The position numbers and the translations under genes were made by a program. DNA of 64,000 nt from assembly GCA_050949055.1 (NCBI GenBank), contig JBMNFA010000001.1, forward strand, positions 1,042,131-1,106,130, in the 5' to 3' direction. Under the pieces are notes generated by a model that saw only the letters and a program-made list of their open reading frames with translations, had not been told where the DNA came from and ran no database searches. This DNA is from JAEZJZ01 sp050949055 (lineage in GTDB: Bacteria; Bacillota; UBA994; UBA5500). Of this stretch, positions 1 through 6,992 are shown in pieces (position 1 is the stretch's first letter; every line of letters starts with the position of its first letter).

Positions 1-1038
1 GAGATGCAGCTGGCCGAGGTGAAGACCCAGCTGAGAAAGGTGATCGGTCGGGTGAACGAGCGCGAGCGGCAGTATCGCATGGCTCGGCTGCGCCTGATGG
101 AAGTCAGCCGCGACTTCGAGCGCTATTCAGAAGTGCATATCAAGGAAGCCTATGAAGTGGCGCAAGCTGCTCAATTGGATCTGGTGGTGCTGCGAGAACG
201 CGAGTCCCATCTGCGCAACCAACGGGACGACTTGGAGCGCTCACTGTACAACCAGCAGGGCACTATCCGTTCAGCTGACGAGCAGGTAAGCCAGGTGAAC
301 GTGGCTATCGAGTACCTGCGCGGCAACCTGAAGGAACTATCTGGGCAGATAGACAGCTATCAGCAGCGGCATCTGCTGGGCATCAAGGTGATTAAGGCCC
401 AGGAAGAGGAGCGGCGGCGAGTCGCCAGGGACATCCATGATGGACCGGCTCAGACCTTGGCCAATGTGGTGCTGAGGGCAGAGATCTGTGAGAAGCTGCT
501 GGACTCGGATCTGGAAGAAGTAAGGCAGGAGCTGCAGCAGCTGAAGGAAGTGGTGCGGCGCAGCCTGAAGGATATCCGCAAAGTGATCTACGATCTGCGA
601 CCGATGACCCTGGACGATCTGGGGTTGATCCCCACGTTGCGCCGGTATATCAACGAAATGAAGGAGCGCCCGGGGTTGTTCATAGATTTCTCTGTTGTTG
701 GCAAGGAGTGCCGCCTACCCTCCCATGTGGAGGTGGGGGTGTTTCGAGTGGTGCAGGAAGCATTACATAATGTGCTCAAACATGCCAATGCCTCATCGGT
801 TCTGGTCCGCATAGAGTTCCTGTCGGACGAGCTATCGGTGCTGATCAAAGACAACGGAACTGGGTTTCAGCCGGATGAAGCATTACACCGACAGGGGGAC
901 CACTTCGGGTTGCTGAGCATGCGGGAGCGCGTGGAGTTGCTGCAAGGAGACTGGAGACTGTCATCCGCCCCCAAACAGGGCACGGAAGTTACCTTCACGG
1001 TGCCGGTCAAGGAGGAAAGGGAATCCAATGGCCATTAG
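1..1038 (+). CDS. DegS-type sensor histidine kinase (5' end outside window)
   Basis: Cytoplasmic two-component histidine kinase of the NarL/DegS group. It would autophosphorylate and pass phosphate to the regulator encoded next. The frame is open at base 1, so the N-terminus lies outside the window; 344 residues follow the first visible Met at base 4 (Bacillus DegS has about 385). Residues 1-125 are long charged helices of coiled-coil type, with no membrane segment. The HisKA_3 box contains EEERRRVARDIHDGPAQT with phospho-acceptor His145. The HATPase N box (QEALHNVLKH) is at 251-260, G1 (DNGTGF) at 283-288 and G2 (FGLLSMRERV) at 301-310. The 3' end overlaps the regulator by 11 bases, which implies translational coupling. 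The signal sensed cannot be read from the sequence. Confidence 0.9.
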   Translation, partial: EMQLAEVKTQLRKVIGRVNERERQYRMARLRLMEVSRDFERYSEVHIKEAYEVAQAAQLDLVVLRERESHLRNQRDDLERSLYNQQGTIRSADEQVSQVNVAIEYLRGNLKELSGQIDSYQQRHLLGIKVIKAQEEERRRVARDIHDGPAQTLANVVLRAEICEKLLDSDLEEVRQELQQLKEVVRRSLKDIRKVIYDLRPMTLDDLGLIPTLRRYINEMKERPGLFIDFSVVGKECRLPSHVEVGVFRVVQEALHNVLKHANASSVLVRIEFLSDELSVLIKDNGTGFQPDEALHRQGDHFGLLSMRERVELLQGDWRLSSAPKQGTEVTFTVPVKEERESNGH

Positions 1039-1675
1039 AATCTTGCTCGTAGACGATCATCAGCTTTTTCGCGAGGGTTTGCGTCGCATCTTGGAGTTGG
1101 AGAGCGACATCACCATCGTCGGTGAAGCAGCAAACGGCATCGAGGCCATGACTTCCGTCGCCCGCCTGCGACCGGATGTTATTTTGATGGATATCAACAT
1201 GCCCGAATGCAATGGCGTGGAGGCAACCAAACGCATCAAGCAGGAAGTGCCGGATCTGGCCATCTTGGTGCTGACCATCCACGACGATAGCGAGTATCTG
1301 TTTGAGGTGCTGCGGGCAGGCGCCTGCGGGTATCTGCTGAAGGATGTGGAACCTGCGCGGCTGATCGAAGCCATCCGCACGGTGGCCAGAGGCGGCTCGG
1401 TGGTCAATCCGGCGATGACCGGACGGCTGATTCACGAGTTTGGCCGCCTGTACAAGGCGCATGAGGAAGAAGAGCAACTGCTCAGCGCCCGGGAACAGGA
1501 AGTGCTGGACTTAATGGCCAAGGGGTTGGGCAACAAGGAGATAGCCCAGCAGCTGTATATCAGTGAGAAGACGGTGAAGAACCACGTCAGCAGCATTCTG
1601 CGCAAACTGGATGTCAACGACCGTGTGCAGGCGATTGTGCAAGGAGTGAAGCTGAAGCTGGTGAAAATTAGCTAG
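1028..1675 (+). CDS. DegU/NarL-type response regulator
   Basis: DNA-binding response regulator and the evident partner of the preceding kinase. The receiver domain covers residues 1-125, with acidic pair D9-D10, phospho-acceptor D55 in VILMDINMP, T83 and K105. A GerE/LuxR-type helix-turn-helix covers about 152-210, with recognition helix SEKTVKNHVSSILRKL at 179-194. The length of 215 residues is normal for the family. The ATG at 1028 lies inside the end of the kinase frame, 11 bases before its stop. The 3' end overlaps the convergent degV-family gene by 8 bases, so there is no room for a separate terminator. Targets are unknown. Confidence 0.93.
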   Translation: MAIRILLVDDHQLFREGLRRILELESDITIVGEAANGIEAMTSVARLRPDVILMDINMPECNGVEATKRIKQEVPDLAILVLTIHDDSEYLFEVLRAGACGYLLKDVEPARLIEAIRTVARGGSVVNPAMTGRLIHEFGRLYKAHEEEEQLLSAREQEVLDLMAKGLGNKEIAQQLYISEKTVKNHVSSILRKLDVNDRVQAIVQGVKLKLVKIS

Positions 1676-2528
1676 ATGCTATAGAGGTTACAGCGGGATG
1701 GAAGGCGACGCCCAGCATACCGGGACCGCCGTGCATGGCCAGCGATGCGCTGATATCGCAGACATAGTGCTGGCGCACGTCCAACTCTGCCTGCAGTTTG
1801 GCCAGCAATTCGCCGGCCGCAACCGTATCCTCGGCGTGATGTACTGCCACCGCCACTGGGTGGCCGCCAGCTGCCTCTTTGATCAACTCCACCATGCGGT
1901 TGATGGCAGCCGGCCAGCTGCGTGCCTTATCCACCACCTGCACATTCCCCTGGTCCGTTCCTAGGATGGGCTTGATGTTCAGCATGCGGCCGATCAGCGC
2001 CTTGGTCATGTTCACCCGTCCGCTCTTCTGTAGATATTTGAGCGTGGGCACAGCTGCATAGACATGGGTCGCCGAACGCAGCTGCTCCAGCAGATGGATG
2101 ATCTGGTCCACCGGATGGCCTGCCAGGGCTGCCTCGGCGGCAGCGATGGCTAACAGACCGGTGCCCATGGCAAATGACTCGCTATCGAACACGGTTACCG
2201 CCCCTGCGGGCAGCATCTCAGCGGCGATGCGAGCGCTTTGCACCGTGCCGCTAGCCTTGCCGGTGACGAACACGCCGATCACCTGATGTCCAGCGTCCAC
2301 CAGCGGTTGAAACACCTGCAGAAAATCCCCTGGGGCAGGCTGCGAAGTGGTGGGCATCTCTCCCCGGCGCAACAGCTCGTAGAGGGCGGCCATGTCCATA
2401 TCCACACCCTCTCTGAACGTCTGCTGTCCCACGCTCACGCTCATCGGCACCAACTCTATCCCCAGTTTGGCCGCCGCTTCGGCCGGCAAGCATGCCGCCG
2501 TGTCGGTGACTATAGTTATTTTGCTCAT
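1668..2528 (-). CDS. DegV family (FakB-like) fatty-acid-binding protein
   Basis: DegV family protein of 286 residues, the usual size. Characterised members (FakB) hold a fatty acid and present it to the kinase FakA for entry into phospholipid synthesis. The N-terminal KITIVTDTAACLP matches the conserved DegV opening, followed by a PTTSQPAPGDF segment typical of the ligand site. The start is supported by GGAGGT nine bases upstream of the ATG. It lies 58 bases downstream of the VanZ-like gene on the same strand and may be co-transcribed with it. The C-terminal codons overlap the convergent response regulator. No fakA homologue is visible in the window, so the specific role is inferred from the family. 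Confidence 0.92.
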   Translation of the reverse strand: MSKITIVTDTAACLPAEAAAKLGIELVPMSVSVGQQTFREGVDMDMAALYELLRRGEMPTTSQPAPGDFLQVFQPLVDAGHQVIGVFVTGKASGTVQSARIAAEMLPAGAVTVFDSESFAMGTGLLAIAAAEAALAGHPVDQIIHLLEQLRSATHVYAAVPTLKYLQKSGRVNMTKALIGRMLNIKPILGTDQGNVQVVDKARSWPAAINRMVELIKEAAGGHPVAVAVHHAEDTVAAGELLAKLQAELDVRQHYVCDISASLAMHGGPGMLGVAFHPAVTSIASS

Positions 2529-2586
2529 TATAGAATTACCTCCAAGAACGATTCTCCTCTAGCCTTTTACATCTCTATAGACCCAC

Positions 2587-3036
2587 TTAGTCCGCAGAAG
2601 TGTCGCGGCACAATCTGCCAAGCGCAAACCCGATCCAATGCATCACCAACAGCCCAAATAGGATGCCTAATCCATCGATGCCCACATCCCGCCAGCTGGG
2701 ACCGCGGCCTGGGACGAAAGACTGGTGCCACTCGTCGCTGACAGCAAAAGCTAGCGAAAGCAGAAGACTGAGTCGGAAGGCACGCCTGGCCCACAGGGGC
2801 TGCACTGCTCGCCAACAGAGTATGGCCAGCACCGCGTATTCGATCAAGTGGGCCGATTTCTGCACAGAAAACTTGATCACGCCCGCATTAGGTGCATAAG
2901 CAGGAATGATCGGCTCCACTAAAGCCCGCAGCCAAGCGCTGACCTGATCACCGCTCTGGCTGGAAAAATAGAAAATCACCGCCATCCACAGCAACCAGGG
3001 CAGTAAGCGATAGCAGATATGTTCCCTCTTGCGCAC
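2587..3036 (-). CDS. VanZ-like membrane protein
   Basis: Small integral membrane protein of the VanZ-like family, about 149 residues. It has an N-terminal hydrophobic helix (RLLPWLLWMAVIFYFSSQSG), two central helices and a C-terminal helix. The family signature SDEWHQSFVPGRGPSWRDVG lies between helices three and four. VanZ itself gives low-level teicoplanin resistance, but most chromosomal family members have no assigned function. GTG at 3036 is preferred over the upstream TTG because a GGAGGT box sits six bases before it. It lies just upstream of the DegV-family gene on the same strand. Resistance should not be inferred from the family name alone. Confidence 0.87.
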   Translation of the reverse strand: MRKREHICYRLLPWLLWMAVIFYFSSQSGDQVSAWLRALVEPIIPAYAPNAGVIKFSVQKSAHLIEYAVLAILCWRAVQPLWARRAFRLSLLLSLAFAVSDEWHQSFVPGRGPSWRDVGIDGLGILFGLLVMHWIGFALGRLCRDTSAD

Positions 3037-3140
3037 CAAATCACCTCCCCGACTGCCACCTGAGCAAAGACAAATCGCGCGCCCCCATGACAGCCTGACC
3101 TTAGTTTATGCGGTATGGAACTCTTTGACTATACCCTAAC

Positions 3141-3172
3141 AAGAAAACCCCAAGGATGGTTATTCCCTGGGG
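3141..3172 (-). terminator. Rho-independent terminator after the YkgJ-like gene
   Basis: Read on the minus strand, a hairpin pairs CCCCAGGG with CCTTGGGG (one bulged base, short loop, bases 3148-3172). It is followed by a T-rich tail TTTTCTT. It starts nine bases after the stop of the cysteine-cluster gene. Confidence 0.75.
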
Positions 3173-3180
3173 CCGACTAT

Positions 3181-3810
3181 TTATGCTACCGGGCGGAAGC
3201 TGTGTCCCGGCTGATATAACTGCCGCCATAGCTGCTCATCGACACAGTCTTTCAGCAAAACCTGGCTGTAGGCAAATTTGTTGTTGAAAGGGTTGCCCTC
3301 ATCGGTGCGTTTTGACCGCCAGTTGACCAAGTCCTCCTCCGCCCAGCGGTTTACCTCGCCGATCAGCTGCCGGGCGCGCTCGCTGTGGGGGCAACAGATG
3401 TATAGGCGACAGATCAAAGGGCGCTGCTCGTACTTGTCACATCCCTGACCGTCGTCCCGCAAGCAGTATCTGCGAGGATCGGCCAAGCGCACCCTGTCTA
3501 CCTTCCAGGGCTCATAGGCAGTGCAAAAGGCCATGAACTCCTCCACAGCAACGCCTTCTGCCGCCGCCAGTTGCAGCACGTCCAGGCGAGAGAGGAAGAT
3601 GTTGAACCGTCGGCAACAGTAGGTGCAGCCGAAACAACTGCCGCAAGTCTCGCCAGAGGAGGCATGGCGTTGTTCCTTATGCAGGTCAACATCGTCAGCA
3701 GCTGCGGCATAGGCCTTCGCCAAGTCCTCCACTGTGGCCGCTGCGTCGTAGACAACCACGTCCAAGCCCAACCCGCGGTCAAAAGGCACAGCAATCGCTT
3801 CCACCCGCAT
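3181..3810 (-). CDS. YkgJ/CxxCxxCC-family cysteine-cluster protein
   Basis: Protein of the YkgJ / zinc- or iron-chelating CxxCxxCC family (PF03692 type), 209 residues. The defining cluster is CGSCFGCTYCCRR, with cysteines at 56, 59, 62, 65 and 66. A second group of cysteines (CDKYEQRPLICRLYICCPH) lies around 125-140, as in family members, and together they probably hold a metal or Fe-S centre. The biochemical role of the family is poorly known. A purine-rich GGGGAGAGG precedes the ATG. It is a single-gene unit, with a plausible sigma-A promoter upstream and a strong terminator right after the stop. Confidence 0.85.
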   Translation of the reverse strand: MRVEAIAVPFDRGLGLDVVVYDAAATVEDLAKAYAAAADDVDLHKEQRHASSGETCGSCFGCTYCCRRFNIFLSRLDVLQLAAAEGVAVEEFMAFCTAYEPWKVDRVRLADPRRYCLRDDGQGCDKYEQRPLICRLYICCPHSERARQLIGEVNRWAEEDLVNWRSKRTDEGNPFNNKFAYSQVLLKDCVDEQLWRQLYQPGHSFRPVA

Positions 3811-3842
3811 CCTATCCTCTCCCCATTTTTAGTCTAGGATCG

Positions 3843-3871
3843 ATTATACGGAAGGATAGTGTGAGGACCAA
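3843..3871 (-). promoter_or_regulatory. Putative sigma-A promoter for the YkgJ-like gene
   Basis: On the minus strand, TTGGTC (3866-3871) and a perfect TATAAT (3843-3848) are separated by 17 bases, about 33 bases before the start codon. The -10 is strong and the -35 matches weakly. Confidence 0.55.
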
Positions 3872-4030
3872 CCGTCGCTGGCGGCTAAAAAAGTTATCCT
3901 TGTCTAAAAATGGCCCATGATCTGAAATTATTGTTGCACGATGCAGTGAGAAACGGCCTTACACAGGCAGAAGTGGGTAATAAACAGGGAGGCTGCTTAC
4001 ATCCCCGTGCGACTGCTAACCCGCCAAACA

Positions 4031-4064
4031 ACAAAGACAAAGCAGAAGGCTTCCCCCCTGCTTT
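4031..4064 (-). terminator. Terminator after the M20 amidohydrolase
   Basis: Minus-strand hairpin with arms AAAGCAG (4058-4064) and CTGCTTT (4039-4045) around a 12-base loop, followed by a T-rich stretch TGTCTTTGTTGTTT. It lies about 50 bases after the stop. Confidence 0.55.
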
Positions 4065-4116
4065 GCCTGGATTTAACTTGTGTTGGCGAGGTCTCCCGCT
4101 CGGAGTTCCTCCCCGA

Positions 4117-5430
4117 CTATTCGCCGGCGAACAGGTCCTCCCACATCTTCAAATAGGATTCTTTGGTGTAGACGGGTTGGAATTTCTCTTTGGCTGACAG
4201 TGCCAAAGCAGCATCGTCTGCCAACAGATCGATGAGACTCATGGCCATCAGTTTGGCGGCGGTGATATAGGCCAGCTCTTCGTCTTCGATCATGAAGTCG
4301 TTGGCGTGCCCGCGGCCGACTGCGCCGCCTACATAGGGATGGATGGTCGGCATCAGCATGCTGACGTCGCCGATATCGCTGGAACCGGAACCGTGGCCCC
4401 CTTGGCTGACGGCATCTTCGCCCACCAGAGCGTTGGCATTGGCGGTGAAGATGTTGACCAAAGTCTCTTCGTTCAGGCGCGGCAGATAGCCAGGAATCTG
4501 GGTGATCTCCACCGTCGCGCCAACGGCGTCAGCCCCTGCCCGGAGCGCCCGGTCCACCTTTTTGGAGGCGTCGATGATCGCGTTCATCTCGGCGCCCCGT
4601 ACATAGGTCTCCATGCGCACATCGGCGGGAATGATGTTCACCAGGTCTCCGCCTTTAGTGATGATCGGATGGATGCGGATGTGGTCGGCATCCTTCAGTG
4701 TCTCCCGTTGGGCATGAATACCCATCAACCCTAACATAGCCGCATTGAGGGCGTTGACACCATTATGAGGGGCACCGCCAGCGTGGGCCTCCACCCCTTT
4801 GTACTTGACCAGCTTGCCGATGAAACCGTTGCTGGTGCCACCGACGGTGATCTTGCTGTCCGGGCCCGAACGGGTATGGAACATCATGGTCACGTCAACG
4901 TCATCGAACTCGCCTAGGGCGATGAATTCCTGCTTGCCGCCCAAGAACTGAATCTTGCCTTCGGAGCGGAGCTTGTTGCGGTACTCGATCTCCACATACT
5001 CCTCGGCCGGAACAGCCATGAAAGCGACATCACCGGCCAGCTGGTCCATCAACCCCGTGTCTTTGAGGGCCATGGCCACGCCCAACATCCCGGCCACCTG
5101 AGCGTTGTGCCCGCAGGAGTGGGCGGCCCCGGTCAGTGGGTCCGCATGGGGATGTTCAGGACAAACCACCGCATCCAGCTCGCCCAGCACGGCCACCTTC
5201 ACCTTGCTCTGCTTGCCCTTCATCTCGGCGCGCACCCCGGTAATGGCGATCTGATCGCGATACTCCAGTCCCAAATCTGCAAAAGCCTTTTTCACCACTT
5301 CAGCGGCATGAAACTCTTTGTAGCCTAGCTCTGGGTGCTGAAACAGGTCTCGCCCGATGGCGATGATGTCTTCCCGGCGGGCATCGATGGCTGCACATAC
5401 CTTTTCCTTCATCACTTGCTTATCCATCAT
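4117..5430 (-). CDS. M20 family (M20D-type) amidohydrolase
   Basis: Metal-dependent amidohydrolase/aminoacylase-type peptidase of family M20, 437 residues, a normal length. Members remove acyl or peptide groups from small substrates such as N-acyl amino acids, p-aminobenzoyl-glutamate or indole-acetyl amino acids; the substrate here is unknown. Visible landmarks are QHPELGYKEF at 31-40, a GELDAV motif near 83-88, the metal-binding SCGHNAQVAG with C106 and H108, the catalytic PAEE at 141-144, the dimerisation segment with AHAGGAPHNGVNALNA, and a C-terminal GRGHANDF supplying a late metal ligand. AGGAGGTCGA precedes two adjacent ATG codons (5430 and 5427), either of which may be used. No transporter gene is adjacent. 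A second M20 gene of the same type lies at 59.7-60.9 kb. Confidence 0.9.
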   Translation of the reverse strand: MMDKQVMKEKVCAAIDARREDIIAIGRDLFQHPELGYKEFHAAEVVKKAFADLGLEYRDQIAITGVRAEMKGKQSKVKVAVLGELDAVVCPEHPHADPLTGAAHSCGHNAQVAGMLGVAMALKDTGLMDQLAGDVAFMAVPAEEYVEIEYRNKLRSEGKIQFLGGKQEFIALGEFDDVDVTMMFHTRSGPDSKITVGGTSNGFIGKLVKYKGVEAHAGGAPHNGVNALNAAMLGLMGIHAQRETLKDADHIRIHPIITKGGDLVNIIPADVRMETYVRGAEMNAIIDASKKVDRALRAGADAVGATVEITQIPGYLPRLNEETLVNIFTANANALVGEDAVSQGGHGSGSSDIGDVSMLMPTIHPYVGGAVGRGHANDFMIEDEELAYITAAKLMAMSLIDLLADDAALALSAKEKFQPVYTKESYLKMWEDLFAGE

Positions 5431-5526
5431 TCGACCTCCTTTTGATCAACGGCATCCATGGCCGCAGATTGTTGCGCATACACAAGAGTTCCGCGCCGGC
5501 AAAGTAGATTCCTGCTCCATAGGCGC

Positions 5527-5587
5527 CAAGTCTCAAACCAAATGACAGCAATTTCGAAACCTCTAGTATCAGTTTGACTGAGACTTG
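5527..5587. other. Inverted repeat upstream of the M20 gene
   Basis: Perfect 9-base arms CAAGTCTCA (5527-5535) and TGAGACTTG (5579-5587) lie 43 bases apart, between the end of the YlmH-type gene and the start of the M20 gene. It could be an operator pair or part of a leader structure; nothing in the sequence decides this. Confidence 0.4.
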
Positions 5588-5614
5588 ATGCCGCATGGCA
5601 GAGCGGACGGATCA

Positions 5615-6433
5615 TCAAGTCCAGCGCCCAACCTCGATGAAAACCCTTCCGCTCTTGCTGGTGCCGCCGACGGACAGCAGTTGGGCCCGCCCCATCCCCA
5701 TCACCGACAGCATCGCCCCGGCGTCCACCGCCTTGTCTGGGCGCTCTTCCGGACGATGGTTCAGCTTCACCCTGCCGCCCTTGATCAGCGCAACCGCTTT
5801 GCTGCGGGAAAGACCGTAGGCTACTGCCACCACCGCGTCCAAGCGCAGTGTGGATACGGTGGCCTTGCGCACCACCTGCTGCCGCTCGGGAGGCTGCAGG
5901 TCGGATAGCTCGATCTGCCGTACACTGATGCCCACCTTCCCTACCGCAACCCAGTTGGAGAGCACAAAGGGCAAAGCATGTTCATGCAGTACCGCTTGGC
6001 AGCCGCCCGGGAGCACCAAGATATCGCCGAACAACTCCCGCTTTAACCCCAACGAAAGCAACGAACCGAGGTAATCCCGGTGTGTGACCTGGGCAAACTG
6101 GAAACTGCCTTGCACCTCCACCGCAGCCAGTGGCCAGGGGTTGAGGCATAGGGACGGATCTTTTGTGCCACTTGTGAGACAAAAGACCCGTCCCTCTGTC
6201 TCATGGGTGATGGCGATTATCCGCCTCTCCGCTTGGTCGTAGCCGCCGAAACTATGCAGTTCCACCGGCCACAGATGACGATAACCCTCAATCAACGTCC
6301 TTTGCCCTGGGTCCAAAAAGTAGGTGAACTCGGTCGATCCCACTCGGGATGCCCTATCCGCTTTATCCCAAACGGCGGCCAGCAGCGCCCTGTCCTCGCC
6401 GGCCAGCCGATCCAAGACATCTCTCCGTTGCAT
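5615..6433 (-). CDS. ylmH: YlmH-type S4-domain RNA-binding protein
   Basis: Homologue of YlmH, an S4-domain RNA-binding protein that family studies link to ribosome function and the division gene cluster. It has about 272 residues. ATG at 6433 is chosen because GGAGGTG stands seven bases before it; an upstream GTG overlaps that box. The N-terminal part shows TEFTYFLDPGQRTLI and FGGYDQAERRI. The middle shows VTHRDYLGSLLSLGLKRELF followed by GDILV. The C-terminal S4 domain shows LRLDAVVAVAYGLSRSKA and GGRVKLN. Relative to other members as I recall them, about 14 extra residues (roughly 80-95, RVFCLTSGTKDPSLC) sit between the AERR motif and the following strand. They are encoded by a 46-base palindromic repeat inserted in frame. 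The gene is away from its usual sepF/divIVA neighbours. Confidence 0.88.
   Translation of the reverse strand: MQRRDVLDRLAGEDRALLAAVWDKADRASRVGSTEFTYFLDPGQRTLIEGYRHLWPVELHSFGGYDQAERRIIAITHETEGRVFCLTSGTKDPSLCLNPWPLAAVEVQGSFQFAQVTHRDYLGSLLSLGLKRELFGDILVLPGGCQAVLHEHALPFVLSNWVAVGKVGISVRQIELSDLQPPERQQVVRKATVSTLRLDAVVAVAYGLSRSKAVALIKGGRVKLNHRPEERPDKAVDAGAMLSVMGMGRAQLLSVGGTSKSGRVFIEVGRWT
6150..6195. repeat. Palindromic repeat inserted in frame in the YlmH-type gene
   Basis: Arms AGGGACGGATCTTTTGT (6150-6166) and ACAAAAGACCCGTCCCT (6179-6195) match at 16 of 17 positions around a 12-base loop. Similar GGGACG-cored palindromes occur at 55,703-55,746 and 63,707-63,756. It lies wholly within coding sequence and keeps the frame open. 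Confidence 0.8.
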
Positions 6434-6566
6434 GTAAAACACCTCCACTACTGCGTTTCACCAACGGCTGCTACTAATCCTTGCGCTCTAGCTAGGAAAT
6501 TGTGCCCGAAAACGGTAAACTAAGTCTGATTAGGGCATTGGCCATCTAATGTGCTGAAAAAAGGAT

Positions 6567-6594
6567 TTGTCTAACAGGGCAAAGGATGTATAAT
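6567..6594 (+). promoter_or_regulatory. Putative sigma-A promoter for the 54-residue membrane peptide
   Basis: TTGTCT (6567-6572), a 16-base spacer and a perfect TATAAT (6589-6594), about 57 bases before the ATG at 6651. Confidence 0.6.
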
Positions 6595-6650
6595 CACCTT
6601 GCAGCTAAGGTCGACAGCCTCTGGGCGGTGAATGGAAGGAGGGGTTGTCC

Positions 6651-6815
6651 ATGCGCAAGAAATACTCTCTCTGGCAAAAGCTACTACGGAGGAACCGTTC
6701 TGGACTCCCCCCGGAAGAGATGCTAACTGCCAAAGACCGTATGCGTCTATTGCAGGCGGCTCTGGTGCTGGGAGCGATACTGGTCAACATCGTCGTCATC
6801 TTGTTGCTTCGCTAA
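6651..6815 (+). CDS. Small single-pass membrane peptide, 54 residues
   Basis: A short gene with its own complete signals: a TATAAT promoter upstream, GGAAGGAGGGG about six bases before the ATG, and a hairpin-plus-T terminator 55 bases after the stop. The product begins with a basic segment (MRKKYSLWQKLLRRNRSGLP), has a charged middle (PPEEMLTAKDRMRLLQ), and ends in one hydrophobic helix (AALVLGAILVNIVVILLLR). This suggests an N-in membrane-anchored peptide. I do not recognise a family. It could be a small regulatory or complex-stabilising membrane protein, and it lies just before the M3 peptidase but behind its own terminator. Confidence 0.7.
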   Translation: MRKKYSLWQKLLRRNRSGLPPEEMLTAKDRMRLLQAALVLGAILVNIVVILLLR

Positions 6816-6869
6816 GGAATTGGGAGTGGGCCCCCGATTCTGCCACAGCACAATCCACTAGTCTTCAGC

Positions 6870-6891
6870 GTACCCCGGAAGGGGTGCTTTT
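6870..6891 (+). terminator. Terminator after the small membrane peptide gene
   Basis: Seven-base-pair stem GTACCCC / GGGGTGC closed by a GGAA tetraloop and followed by TTTT. Confidence 0.75.
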
Positions 6892-6992
6892 GTATGCCCG
6901 TAGGCAGGAGTTGCCACTACTGATGTCCAAGTAGATCGCAGATTGTATTTGGGCGCAGAAGCGCCAACATAGCTAGATAGGGAGGGAGCCTC

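Larger units (their letters stand above)
3811..4116. other. Intergenic region between two minus-strand genes
   Basis: This 306-base gap holds the promoter of the YkgJ-like gene near its left end and the terminator of the M20 amidohydrolase gene near 4031-4064. The remainder (about 3875-4030) shows no convincing coding frame or structure. Confidence 0.6.

Noticed and set aside
2587..3036. Glycopeptide resistance gene
   Set aside because: VanZ-like proteins are common in chromosomes with no van cluster, and no other van gene is present in the window.
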